Assembly (NCBI GenBank): GCA_030068145.1
Contig: JAPJBO010000571.1
Span: forward strand, 62,001-126,000
Reading direction: 5' to 3'
From: Diplonema papillatum
Lineage: Eukaryota > Euglenozoa > Diplonemea > Diplonemida > Diplonemidae
DNA: 64,000 bases
The translations under genes and the position numbers were made by a program. Positions within the stretch are counted from its first letter, which is position 1, and each line of letters opens with the position of its first letter. The notes under the pieces were generated by a model. That model was given only the letters and a program-made list of their open reading frames with translations, made no database searches and was not told the DNA's origin. Below, in pieces: positions 19,357-30,922 of the stretch.

Positions 19357-20886
19357 ATGCCAGCGCCGGCGCCCGTCCCGCGCGACGGTGGGCAAACCAC
19401 CGGCGGAGGGCAGCTCTCGGCCGAGGTGTTCGAGAAGGAGTTTCCGTCGAATTTCGTGCGGGCGCCGCCGGTGAAGGAGGCGGACCCTTACTACAAGAGC
19501 CCGCTCGGCTTGTCGAAGTACATCGTCCACAAGACCGACCAGCCGCGGTTCCGCACCTTCGCTTCGAGGCTCGCGAAGGCGACCGCCGTGCTAGCAGCCG
19601 GGGTCGGGTATCTCGTCTACCGGATCGAAGCAAGCGAAGAAGGCGAGTACGTGGCATCGACGAACACGAGATACCTGCTGCGTTCCCTGCCGCTGCGCGC
19701 GCTGAGCAGGGGATGGGGTAGGCTTATGGAGTCCGAGTCGCTGCCTCCGTTCGCGCTTCGGCTTTATGCGTCGGTGTTCGTGCCGGATCTGTCGGACTCC
19801 GAGTACCCGATCGAGCACTACAAGACGATCCAGCAGCTTTTCACGAGGCAGCTGAAGCCCGGGTCGCGGCCGATTGCCGACTGCGCGTTCACCTGCCCGT
19901 GCGACGGGTACCTCGTGAAGTCTGGCGAGATCCACAGCGACAAGGGCGCGCAGTGGATCGACCAGATTAAAGGATACCGGTACGAAGTCGAAGACTTGCT
20001 CCGCTTCCGCCCGCAGCCGTCGCCGTCGGAGACGAAGAGAGTGTACGCTGTGTTCTACCTCGCGCCGGGGAACTACCACAGGTTCCACGTGCCGGTCGAC
20101 GACTGGAAGATCACCGCCCTGAACCACGTGTACGGCACGCTGCTGCCGGTGAATTCGCTGGGGTACAAGTTTATCGACGAGCTGTTTTGCCTCAACGAAC
20201 GCCTGGCAATCTGCGGGAACTGGAAGCACGGATCCCTATGCTACGTCGCCGTCGGTGCGTACAACGTGGGGTCCATACGGGTGACCTTCGACCGCGACGT
20301 GCAGACCAACCTCAAGAAGCAGGATCGCATCGCCCTCAACTCGGCGCACACGCGACAGCACTTCGCGACCGTCTACGAAACCCCTGTCGATCCAGGGCAA
20401 AAAGGTGACGAGCTTGGGCATTTCCGAATGGGTTCCACGGTATGTGTATGTGTGTGTTAAGTTAATGGCTTGAAGTGGGCAACGTATAAAGCGAAGTATA
20501 GCCTACTTGTCACGTTTACCAGTTGGCTTCGCGTGTTCAACGGGCTGCTTTTGGTTCCTGTGGCTCCTCTCCGAAGGGTGGGTGAGGCGGGATCCTCCGC
20601 GGACGGATAGAGCGTTGAAGGTTGTCAGCTGCACGTCGCCCATCATGCTGACAGTTAAGCAAGCGCACGTACCAGACTGGAATTTATCCGGGTTGTGACA
20701 CTGTGCTTATCTCTAGCTTTCATCCTGCGTATGTTCTCCCGGTGGGGACCCCAAAACCACCAACAACTACCACAGGTGGTGCTAGTCGCTGATGTTCCGA
20801 AGGAGTGGAACTGGAAGCACAAACAGGGTGAAGTTGTGCGGATGGGCGAAGCGTTGCTGGACACGCCATCGGCCTCCGATAGTTGA
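19357..20886 (+). CDS. Phosphatidylserine decarboxylase (two exons)
   Basis: The enzyme converts phosphatidylserine to phosphatidylethanolamine, classically at the inner mitochondrial membrane. Exon 1 is 19357-20439 and exon 2 is 20776-20886, giving 397 residues. A hydrophobic segment at about residues 72-90 fits the membrane anchor. CPCDG holds the catalytic-region aspartate, and APGNYHRFH matches the family's P-x-x-YHR-x-H histidine motif. FRMGST (G359-S360) is the self-cleavage site whose serine becomes the pyruvoyl group. The small alpha chain would be S360 to the end, almost all of it from exon 2 (VVLVADVPKEW...KQGEVVRMGEAL), as expected for the family. Exon 1 ends after the Thr codon at ACG|GTATGT and exon 2 starts after CCACAG. 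ATG 19357 is preferred; the frame is open upstream, so a longer N-terminus or 5' exon is possible. Confidence 0.9.
20440..20775 (+). other. Intron of the decarboxylase gene
   Basis: GTATGT donor at 20440, pyrimidine-poor ACTACCACAG acceptor ending at 20775, phase 0, 336 bp. Without splicing the frame reads a short (VC)n tail and stops at 20460, directly after the processing site. Confidence 0.88.
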
Positions 20887-22214
20887 AAGCCTGACAAAGA
20901 GGCGCTGGCGCGCCACATGTACTTCGGCTGATCTGAACCATGATACTGACTGTCTGCGTTTTCTGCACAGAAAAAGCGTCATCGTCTTCATCCACGTCGG
21001 AGTCGTGAACAGAGAGATGACAGAACCTTCTTTTTCTGGCGCTACCAATGGAAGATGTTGAGGGAGCGCCACTCCCCAGAAGCTACGAAGGCCAACCGTC
21101 TGAAGAGACCGTGGATCGGCGAGTATCAAAGGGAACACAAAAGAGATTACAGGTGCTTACCAGCAGATCCTCCCTACTCCTACTCGAGGAGCCGCGTAGC
21201 AGAACGAACTGATTTTATGAAAAGTCACCCCGTTGACCTTGAGACCCCTAGTTTTAAGAGACAAGCTCACTTCCCTAAAATCTGGAGTTTCAAGCTAGCT
21301 TTCTCCCGGCCCAACTACCTGAAGAAACGTAGCCGCATGGCACGCACACTTTGGGCATGCACTTTCACTTGTGGAAACGAGTCCACGATTAACAGTTAAC
21401 ACGTGTGCCGAGCAGGCATTTCCATCATTTCAAGACCTAGCTCCGAGGGCGCTTCCTTCGACTAGCTGACTCGAAGCAGAATCGCGCCCAAAGTTCATTC
21501 CAACCCCTATGGCGTCGCTTCCATTTGCCTCTTTCGGCGTGTTCTAGCCCATTTTCCTCCCCTTGTATCCCACCTTACCCGTTCTCAGAACCTCGCTCTC
21601 CTCCTGTGTGCGGTGTCTTGGACGAATTGGCTTCAAGGACCGAAACACGGTGACATAGGGCCAGCGCGGTGTTGAACATGCACCATTCCTAGCACATTCT
21701 AGCATCCCACCCCGGTCGTTCTGCCTATAACATTGATCGTAATTGGCCAGCAAAGCCGGCTTTGCTTCCAGGCTTCAAAGCAAACACTTATGCGGAATTG
21801 AGCACTTTGCCGGCGACCCACGGAAAAACAGGCGACTGCAACGTTTGCAACGGGGAAAATGCCGCCACAGCAGCAAATTTGAGAGAAGAGGAAAGTCGAT
21901 TCCAAGTCCCGTTGAAGAAAAGCCGCGCATATAAAAAGCTATGAATATCACTTTGATACTATTCCACACAAGCAGAAACCATGCGGAGCGAGCTGCAAAC
22001 ATGTAACCTGAAATGTGTTCGCCCCGCGAAGAAAGCAATACCTTCCGACGAAGTCAAAGGCCTGACTCTCGCATGCCTAGGGTCTAAGTGAACGGGGCAA
22101 GGGCTACTTATAGGGCGTTTTGTTCTTATACTGTCTACCGCTGTGTCCCGTGGGTCAGTGGGGAACATGGATGGCACATGATTGTATGGCTGCGTGCGCC
22201 AACCCGTGGACTAC
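20887..22214. other. Unassigned intergenic DNA
   Basis: A 115-codon ATG frame at 21055-21399 is basic and matches nothing I know; it may be chance. About 85 bp at 21628-21712 (AAGGACCGAAACACGGTG...GTGTTGA) is similar to 42024-42105, marking a dispersed repeat. The rest shows nothing recognisable. Confidence 0.5.
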
Positions 22215-22636
<422 letters not shown>

Positions 22637-23328
22637 TTTTGCAGTTGTTGAGAAGGTGAGGGTCACTGACGAGCTCATGTTGTAAAAATTTGTTGCATTA
22701 GTGTGTGGGCCTTTGAAGCGTGGATTATGTGCCTCTCGCGCTGCTCTCCTTGAGGTTCCTGGCTCATGCCAAAGCGCCGCCGACCGGGTGAAGGGGTTGC
22801 GGCATCAGGCGTGGGCCAGGGCCAGGGCAATTAGTTGCAGTAGTGTGATTGTCAGCCTTCGACTACCCTGAGCAACGCACTAGCTCATGTTTATCCTTTT
22901 CTGCAGGCGGATGGAAGCCGAAGAGGTGTCAGTTGGTCTGTTTGAAAGACCTGTCCTGAGATTCACCTGAGATGTCGGGTGCGGACGGAGCATGCTTTTC
23001 AGCATGGGTGTAACCAGCTTCTGAGGCTGGACTCTGCCGTGTAAGAAACCATGCGGGTTTCAGTTCTGGCCACTAAACCGATACAAATAAGAGCGAAAAG
23101 AAAATTGAAAACGCTAAAAGAAGAACGACTCGACGCTCAAACCTCTTCAGGCCCAACTCTGTAGACCAGTCTGACAGTTGATGGCGTGGGAAGAGGAATC
23201 ACTCTTCCGTGCGCCTTCTTCTCGGCAACGTCGGCCTGCGCTTCTTGCAGCGTCTTTACTACACAACCCGCCTCTCAGGTTTTTGCACGGGAAAGAAAGA
23301 CTCTCGAAGGCCGCAGCTGAAGGGGAAG
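22637..23328. other. 5' flank of the CLK kinase gene
   Basis: No gene is recognised. The region should contain the kinase promoter. The kinase frame is open back to 23209, but no family similarity begins before the ATG at 23329. Confidence 0.5.
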
Positions 23329-24867
23329 ATGGTGGGGATCTACCACGACCGGCGCCCGAGCCAGCTGCTCTTTGACGCGCGGCCCCATCAGGTGGTGGCT
23401 GGGCGGTACAGGGTCATGCACGAGTGCGGCACGGGCAACTTCGCACGCGTGTTCAAAGCCGTCGACCTGCGGACCGGCGAAGCGGTGGCGTTGAAGGTGC
23501 TGAAGCGGCAGTACGCGCGCGACGCGCGGTCGGAGGCGGAGCTGCTGAAGGCGATCAACGCGAAGGACCCCGACAGGCGGCAGAAGCTGGCGCACATGCG
23601 CGGGTTCATGACCGTCGAGGACCACCCGTGCTTCATCTTCGACCTGCTCGGACCGTCGCTGAAGTCGCGGAACCTGGCCAACCTGCCTGTGTCACGGCGT
23701 GACCTCGCACACTTCATCATCGACATCGCTGGCGCCCTTCGCTTCCTCCACTTCGAGTGCCGCATTGTGCACACAGACCTCAAACCCGAGAACATCCTTC
23801 TCGACGCGCACGTCCCGTCGGGCCTCGGCAAGTCTTGGAGCCTCTGCGACTTCGGCAACGCGTCCACCTTCGGCCCCAACCCGGACCGCGACTTGGTCTC
23901 GACCCGATTCTACAGGGCGCCAGAAGTCATCTTCGGGATGCCGTGGTCCTACGCCGTGGACATGTGGTCGCTCGGCTGCATCGTCTTCGAGATTGCGAAG
24001 GGGGCGGTCCTGTTTTCGGGCACAAGCGACGAAGCGCACGCGGCGGAGCTGGAGAGGCACGTGGGGGCCATCCCCGGGTGGATGGCCGGGTTCGGCGGGG
24101 GGGCGAGGGCAAGGAAGTTGGGGGTCGGCGAAGGCCGCAGGAGGCCTGCCGGTGAAGGGATTCGCCCGACGACGCTCGAGGCGATGCGGGCCGACGATCC
24201 GACGATCGGCGACATGCTCTGCCGGATGCTGCAGTACGATGCGGCCCTCCGCATCCGGGCCGACGAGCTGCTGCACCACCCGTTCGTCCTCAAAATCCAA
24301 CCGGCGCCGCCGCCGCCGCTGCTGCAGTCGCTGCCGCCGAGCGGCTACACGTCGCTGGCCATCCGCACCCCCGGCGCGGTCGCCCTGTCCGAATCGTTCC
24401 GGCGGACCCCCTCCTGTACACAAGGTGGTGCACAAGGGACCACACAAGGGGCCACACAAGGGGCCACACAAGGGGCCACACAAGGGACCACACAAGGGGC
24501 CACACAAGGGGACTGCACCCAACAAGGAGGGGGGGGGCACACGTTCGCTGCCCCCGTCTGTTTGGAAACGCCGGCCCGGCCGCTTCTCGATCGCGCGAGC
24601 AAAGTCAAAGCCGTGCTCTCCGATAGATACGACGGCAACGTCATCGCGTCGCAAGCCAACGGCAACAACAGCGCCGTGGCGAAGCGGTCGACGTCGGAGC
24701 CGGCGATGCTGCGGTACCGTGTCATCTCGACGACGCCGCTTCTTAGCCGGAAGGTGCCGGCAGACACACAGACAGGGCTCACCCTCAACAGCTGCATTGC
24801 CCATCACAACTACCAATACTCGCACTCGAGCCGCCCTGTCCCCCGCATCGTTAAACGACCGTGCTGA
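23329..24867 (+). CDS. CLK/LAMMER-type dual-specificity protein kinase
   Basis: 512 residues from ATG 23329; no intron is needed. Kinase landmarks: glycine loop GTGNFARVF (34-42), ATP lysine K56 (ALKVLK), alpha-C glutamate near 69-71, catalytic HTDLKPEN with D150, metal-binding DFG with D174, and activation-loop end STRFYRAPEVI. HTDLKPEN, DFGNAST and STRFYRAPE are typical of CLK kinases. The LAMMER motif region is present but degenerate (AELERHVGAIPGWM against the usual EHLAMMERILGPIP). CLKs phosphorylate SR splicing factors in the nucleus. An unusual G/R-rich insert follows the LAMMER-like motif. After the kinase domain, a 12-bp repeat at about 24415-24515 encodes TQGA units, followed by a low-complexity S/T-rich tail. 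DYRK or PRP4 is less likely. Confidence 0.88.
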   Translation: MVGIYHDRRPSQLLFDARPHQVVAGRYRVMHECGTGNFARVFKAVDLRTGEAVALKVLKRQYARDARSEAELLKAINAKDPDRRQKLAHMRGFMTVEDHPCFIFDLLGPSLKSRNLANLPVSRRDLAHFIIDIAGALRFLHFECRIVHTDLKPENILLDAHVPSGLGKSWSLCDFGNASTFGPNPDRDLVSTRFYRAPEVIFGMPWSYAVDMWSLGCIVFEIAKGAVLFSGTSDEAHAAELERHVGAIPGWMAGFGGGARARKLGVGEGRRRPAGEGIRPTTLEAMRADDPTIGDMLCRMLQYDAALRIRADELLHHPFVLKIQPAPPPPLLQSLPPSGYTSLAIRTPGAVALSESFRRTPSCTQGGAQGTTQGATQGATQGATQGTTQGATQGDCTQQGGGGHTFAAPVCLETPARPLLDRASKVKAVLSDRYDGNVIASQANGNNSAVAKRSTSEPAMLRYRVISTTPLLSRKVPADTQTGLTLNSCIAHHNYQYSHSSRPVPRIVKRPC

Positions 24868-26146
24868 TCTCCCACCTCTTCGGGTTTGGGCAGCCGTCAG
24901 TCACGCAACGGCGTAACGGCGTACCCCCAACCGCTCCACCAGAGCCGACTCCTTTGCCGAGACTGATCCAAAACCAACCGGCCAGCCAGCGGTGAGCCAG
25001 TCTGCGCGACAACCCCCATGTCTGCAGCTGCAATCAAATGACGCCAGCCAGATTTACAGGGTTGCTCTCTCACGTGCATCAAAACACTGTGCGCTGTGGG
25101 TACGGTGCTCAACTGCTTCTTCCTGGCTTTCAGATGACTTTCAAATGTGCCGTATTTTGATTTGCAAGTACCCCCAGCGGCCAGGCTTCGAGACTGGGGT
25201 CGTTGAATGCCCTTCGATATAAGTTCGTCCAGAGCTTCTCTCACTTCGTTACGAAGTTCTTGATCCCTCCCTCCCTCCCTCTCTCTCTCTCTCTCTCTCG
25301 GGAATGGTCAGCGCAGTAGCGATGTCCACTCCGCATACCCTACATGCACACCGTCGTACTATGCCAGAATCTTTCTACCCAAACGGCCCCCTCCCCCTTT
25401 TGGCATCGTCTCATACCGATTTTCGCCGTGTCTCAACAGAATGGATACGGACTTCGCTTCTCGACCGCAACCTGGACTCATGGCTCGGCAGCTGCACAAC
25501 CACCACTATTGCCCGCATTCGAGCAACTACGCATGTCGACCCGTGGTACGTGTTGTAGACAGCCGCCGTGAGACTGCTTGCCCTTATCAGCTACTTGTTC
25601 GTCACAACCACCACCACACGCCCCCATTGGTATACGCTATTACCACGTACTACACGTACACCACTGCACTTTCCTTCACAACCACCACCACCTGCATCCG
25701 AACAACTTTACAGAAGACATCAAACGCACACCCACATAGACACACACACCCATACCCGTGCGAGCGAGTCTCGGAACAGGACTCGAAACTGTGACGCGGG
25801 TAGCGACTGCGGCCCGCCTGTGTAATGTCTTCTCTTACGATCCCCCCTCCGCCACCCCTTAACTCGTTGCTGACTGCTTCCTTTACAGGATTTGCACCGC
25901 CAACGACACGCAACGAACTTGAACAAAGGGTTGCCACTCTCCCTCTTCCTCTCATTTTCTTCTTGCCGCCCTGTTCTGCTTTGGAGCAGCGAGAAGAAAA
26001 CTCTTTACCGTCCCCCTGGGCGCCCCCTCTCCAAAGGTAAAAAGCGGCAAACCCAACCCCAGCTGTTTTTTTTTTTTTGAGTGGGATAAACACGCAGTCT
26101 TTTTCCCTCCGAGGTTTTATTGTCGCAAACGAATCCCCGTGTGCAG
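24868..26146. other. Unassigned DNA between kinase and retroelement fragment
   Basis: It contains a (CT)n tract at about 25265-25299 and short CAC-rich patches at 25600-25760. A T11 run near 26068 precedes the retroelement fragment. No coding sequence is supported. Confidence 0.5.
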
Positions 26147-26459
26147 CCCTTTCCCGAAGAAGCCGCCGTTGAGAACGAAGGAGGAGATGAAGAGTGCACT
26201 GACCACGGCCTTGGATCGCAGCCGTGCGGCCAGCGGGGCAGACGGGGCGCTGAGAAACGCATCAGAAGTGGCGGATGCCTACCTGATTGGCCTGCACCGG
26301 AAGAGCCTCCCGCCAGGATCGACCGCCTACCGGGGCAGGGCTGGTGGATTCACCACTCGGAAGGCGCACGAGTCCGCAAGGCAGGCGTGCACGACAAGGG
26401 GTGCGACGGATTGGTCCGTGAGACAGCGAGACAGAGTACTTGGGATACTACGCACGTTC
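26147..26459 (+). pseudogene. Inverted fragment of family-2 ORF2
   Basis: The plus-strand reading (PFPKKPPL...EEMKSALTTALDR...ERVLGILRT-like) matches the minus-strand copy A segment at about 36640-36955, just after the endonuclease domain. It begins about 10 codons after the point where the minus-strand copy B fragment stops (29510). The two pieces are therefore parts of one ORF2, now in opposite orientation and about 3 kb apart. It ends abruptly and joins a 49-bp tandem array. Confidence 0.85.
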
Positions 26460-26512
26460 GCTGCTCTATTTCTTTTTCGGGAAAAATGCAGGATCGGCAC
26501 GGCGACTCCAAG

Positions 26513-26835
26513 AGGTACCTCTTGTATTCGATCCCCCCCCAGTAAGGTACCTCTTGTATTCAAAGTACCTCGTGTATTCGACCCCACCCAGTAAGGTACC
26601 TCTTGTATGCCAAATACCTCGTGTATTCGACCCCACTTAGTAAGGTACCTCTTGTATGCAAAATTCCTCGTGTATTCGACCCCACCCAGTAAGGTACCTC
26701 TTGTATGCAAAATACCTCGTGTACTCGACCCCACCCGGTAAGGTACCTCTTGTATTCAAAGTACCTCGTGTATTCGACCCCCCCCAGTAAGGCACCTCTT
26801 GTATTCAAAATACCTCGTGTATTTGACCCCCAGTG
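26513..26835. repeat. ~49-bp minisatellite
   Basis: About seven units of AGTAAGGTACCTCTTGTAT followed by ...TACCTCGTGTATTCGACCCC. A remnant (AAGGTACCTCCGACCCCC...CCAGTAAGAG) lies beyond the TIR element at 29355-29390, so that element inserted into this array. Confidence 0.9.
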
Positions 26836-26837
26836 TA

Positions 26838-29352
26838 CACGGTGCACTAGTAAAAGTGAAAAAGGTGTTTTGACTAGTCATTTTACTAGTGAAAAAGCAT
26901 GACTAGTGCACTAGTAAAAATGACTAGTGCACTAGTAAAAACACTAGTAAAAATGACTAGTGCACTAGTAAAAATGACTAGTGCACTAGTCAAAATGACT
27001 AGTGTCCTAGTAGAAATCCACCTGTTCCGAACCGAAATCTGGGCTATTTTGTAGATTTCAGAGGGTCCCAGGGCACAACTGTACCCTACCGTTGCGCTTA
27101 CAACCGTGTTCGGAATAATGTTGGACCGGGAAAAAGTCGAAGTACTTTTCAAAACCCCCAAAAGTCCAAAAAAGTTCCGGTTCAAATATTTTACAGTAGG
27201 GTTCACGCCCACAAGGAAGTTTAGAATCCAAGAATACGATAAGATATGATACATGTGGTGTCTACAGTCAAGGGCGCGCCCAAGTCCGTTAACAGCGCCC
27301 TACAACTTGGAGGTCGCTACTTTAGCCAGACGCAGAAGGTGGCGAGTCGCTGAGCGTAGTCGGCACGGGCCATACGGAGCAAGGCCGGCGGCATGCCCGC
27401 GGAAGGACTCGACCTCGGCGAGCTCGCAGTGAAGCGAGCGTCGCTGAGTGAAGGCGACGTCCTGGCCGCCGAGTGGCGGTCACGCGCGTTTTTGACGGTG
27501 GATGCCGACGACAGCGGGCTGCTGGCGTTCAAGGAGTTGATCAAGTATAGCCGGTCCCGGACGTCGTGTTCCGGCACGTGGTCGGCGACGGGGGCAATCT
27601 CATGAGTCGCCCCGCCATGCTCACCCGAGCTGCTTGTCTACGCGACCCAGGCTACGCCCATAGTCATGATCGTGCAACCGCGAGTTTTAAGGACGAACAG
27701 AAACTAAAGGTAACCTGAACCAATTTGGACGCGTTTGCGGCCCGGAACTCGGGAAGCTTTGGAATGTTCGCACAATCTGCCGGTCCCATCATTGGTGTAA
27801 CGGAAACATGAAACGCAAAAGCTGCTTCGGTCAGACTTCAAAATACCGCCAAAAAGTGAAACCCCCAGGGAAAAGTCCAAAACTTTCAGAACCTCCAAAA
27901 GCCCAAAACTTTAACTCTAAAAAGTCCAAAAAAATTCCGGTCCAAAGAAGTTCCGGTCCAATATTTTTCTGAATGCGGTTGACGAAAGCTGGGGGCCATG
28001 TCTGCCACGAGCGTCATTCAACAAAGCCAGTTCTGCAGGAATAAGTTACGATTACTCGTCGGTTTGTGTTTTGCGGCTGAACATGCAGAACTGTGATCGC
28101 TTTTTTGGTGGGCTCTTCCCCCACAGGAATCGGGCTGAGTATTGAGTTCTAGAAAGTGCAAGTGCCATGAAGGCAAGCAGCACCACAGCCGAGGACGGGG
28201 AGTTTCTGGGAACTTGTTGCCTACTGGGAGCGTTATACAGCTTGCCTGCCTCATGCTCTTCCGCACTTACTACTAGTAGCTCTCAATGCCCGATAGACAG
28301 TGCGTTGTGAATTCAAGCTAATCCGAGGCGGTGATTTTTATTGTCGTTGTGAACAACCGAAGATGCGAAAGAAGCTGCTTTCACAAATAGTACACCGGCT
28401 ACGCGATTGCGGTAGACCCGACGAGTAGAAACCAGAACCTGCTGGTGTCCCACCCGACGAAAGGTTTGAGCAGTTGATCGGTGGGCTCAATGGTCGTTAG
28501 CACGTCCCGAAACGACAAAGAAACGTGACTTCCAGGCATTCGAAATGCCTGGACAAAGCACCACGACGTGTTGACTGGTACACAACGCGCGCACCACAGG
28601 CTACAAGACTGGTTTTCCGCGGCGGCGTGAAAGAGGAAGCACGCAATGGGAGAGTGCCTCCAACACTAGAAAGCGGAGCACATAGCAGTGAGCAACGACA
28701 CTATTTGTGGAATGTGCGCAACACAAAGCCTTGCATGCAAACAGTTCACAGGCGGACAAAGCCAGCACCTGTTGCACATTCATGTTGGGAAGCTCGGCAA
28801 GAATCGTGGGTTTTAGGGAACCCACTACTGTAAATGCACTGTGTCCGGTGCGATGCCAAGGCGATAGGAGCGCCATGAACGACAAGCCGAATCTACGGAC
28901 CAGAGTTTGAATGTGGTCGGAAGCCCGCATTATTCCAGTGTCTGAAACCTGTCACGACATGTCTCTGACCTCACCGTGCAGGGATAGCACTGTCGTTTGC
29001 ACTATGTTTGCTTAGCCATACAAGCTCAGGGACTTTCCCAAGAAACCAACCAAAACCCTCGCAACTCGGCCTGTCTCGCGAAAACTGGGGTTGCCCAGGT
29101 GGTTTGTGGTGTCTGGGCACCGGTGGTCACGGTAGTGCCGTGGAACCCCTCGAAAACTCTCAAAACACCCAGGACTTGGGTCCAGGTTAGGTGGATTTTG
29201 TCTAAATCACTAGTCATTTTTACTAGTGCACTAGTCATTTTTACTAGTGCACTAGTCATTTTTACTAGTGGCACTAGTCATTTTACTAGTCAAAATTTTG
29301 ACTAGTAAAACCACTAGTCAAAGTCAAAAAAGTCCTTGACTAGTGCACCGTG
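26838..29352. mobile_element. Non-autonomous TIR element 1 (CACTA-like termini)
   Basis: 2,515 bp bounded by perfect inverted ends CACGGTGCACTAGT (26838) and ACTAGTGCACCGTG (ending 29352), each flanked by TA. Arrays of the word ACTAGTGCACTAGT, in both orientations, occupy the terminal 180 bp on the left and 150 bp on the right. Terminal CAC, a short duplication and two-way subterminal word arrays are the hallmarks of CACTA/EnSpm-type elements. No transposase is visible, so it must depend on an enzyme supplied elsewhere. Superfamily assignment is inference. Confidence 0.75.
27393..27605 (+). pseudogene. EF-hand-like fragment inside TIR element 1
   Basis: The plus-strand translation contains a canonical 12-residue EF-hand loop, DADDSGLLAFKE (D1, D3, S5, G6, E12), preceded by a plausible helix (EWRSRAFLTV). 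The frame stops soon after. One lone EF-hand in a non-autonomous transposon suggests a captured host exon. A chance match cannot be excluded. Confidence 0.4.
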
Positions 29353-29511
29353 TAAGGTACCTCCGACCCCCCCCCCCCCCAGTAAGAGCGGTTCACGAAA
29401 GGACTGCATGCAAATCTTTTGGCAGCGAGTACATCTCGATACTGACGAACGGCTTTTTGAGTACGAAAGCTTCTGCTTCTGACGTGATCCTCCAGTTTTT
29501 TTCTAGACGGC

Positions 29512-30922
29512 GGTGTGGATGCCGGGATGCTGAGCGTAGCAAACACTGGACAGTGCGTCGGGATGTCGTGTTCTCCTGCCTTGGCAGTTTCCACGGCCAC
29601 CAGCGTCCGCGCTGCTGCGGCGTTCAGAAAACACATGTCTATGCGAGAGCCTGCTGCCCCTGCCCAGCAGGTGGGTGGAGGGGCATTTGAACCCTCCTGG
29701 GCGGCTGCTGCCGCATCTACCCATCCATTTTGGCAGGCAGCCGCCAGGGACATGCTTTCCCCTGCTGGTGTGTTAAAATCGCCCAAGACAGCTATCGGCA
29801 CTTGCCCGAGTCCTGCAGCCATCTCGAACACTTCGGCAAGGAGCTTCTCCCGTTCCTGGACTACCGCTTGCTCCCTGCCAACAGGCGCGTACACCGATAG
29901 AACATGTAGCACCATTCGCGCATTGCCTGTTGCTACAACGGCATGTGCGACCCGTGTGCTTTTCGCCAACCGCTTCTCCAACTCCGTGGTAGGCTGTGCG
30001 ACTTTGGCCACTAACCCGCGGGTGGTGACCGCTGTGCCGCCCGGCACCCGCTGTCCGATTCCGTTCGCGCCGACAACAATCGGTACGTCTTCTCCCCAGT
30101 GGCAGTCCCATCCGTACGCTCCTAGAAAGAGCTCACTCGTCCTCTTCGCTTCTGGGCCCGCCCTGGTTTCTTGTAGGGCAACAATGTCCGCCGGCAGGTT
30201 CGCCACCGTCCGACACCTCGCGCTTATGGACCCAATGTTCGCCGTCGCGAGCACTATATCCTTACAGGACGCATCTCCATTGCGAACTGGGTGGCGAGGC
30301 GCTTGCTCCACGGCTGTTAGCCTGCTCAAGGGAATCTGAGACACCTCGGGGGCGGTTGTCGCCAGTTGCCGGAGGATGGTATGCGGCACGTTCAATGCGT
30401 CGTAATGTTGCGGCCGGTAGGTCAAGACTATTACGCGTGACGCATTTGGCGCCCGTCCCTCACACCTGAGGAGTGCCGGGTGCGTTGTTGAGAGCACCCA
30501 CACTGTCGCTCTGAGCACCTCAGCAGCTGCTTGCAACGTGAGGTGGTCACCGTATTGCCCGTCTCCGGCTACGGTGAAGAGGTATTCCGATAGCGTCACA
30601 TCAGCGGGGATGAACGCTACCGGCGGGTTGTGACGAAGCTGCCAGGTGACCTTCTGCCGTAAGGAAGTAGCCGAAAGACTCAGCTTACTCCCACGGAGCA
30701 AAGCGGCAAACTGGCAATTGCCTTCTTTCTCAACTGGGACCCGTCTCGCACAAATGGTCGCAGCCGCCTCGTCCAGCTGCGCGTCGCCGCTTGTTGGTTG
30801 ATGAAAAAATGATGATGATGATGGCCTCGCACTCGCGACTTCTCCCTCTCGTCGGGTCTGGTTGTTTGTACCAGGGTTGGCGCACCGGGTAGCGCCAGTT
30901 GACGTGTTTGTATTGTTTGCCG
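29512..30922 (-). pseudogene. Family-2 ORF2, copy B N-terminal part (OTU-like and endonuclease)
   Basis: Contains the OTU-like segment with EGNCQF (copy A has DGNCQF), QYGDHLTLQAAAEVL and PQHYDALN, then the full AP-endonuclease (ATANIGS, QET, GDFN, SRIDM, HCPVF). The endonuclease is nearly identical to copy A. The frame then runs into non-homologous sequence and stops near 29340. Copy B ORF2 lies one base off from ORF1, whereas copy A has both in the same frame. Confidence 0.85.

Noticed and set aside
23692..24825. 377-codon minus-strand frame opposite the CLK kinase
   Set aside because: Antisense shadow of the kinase; no recognisable motifs.
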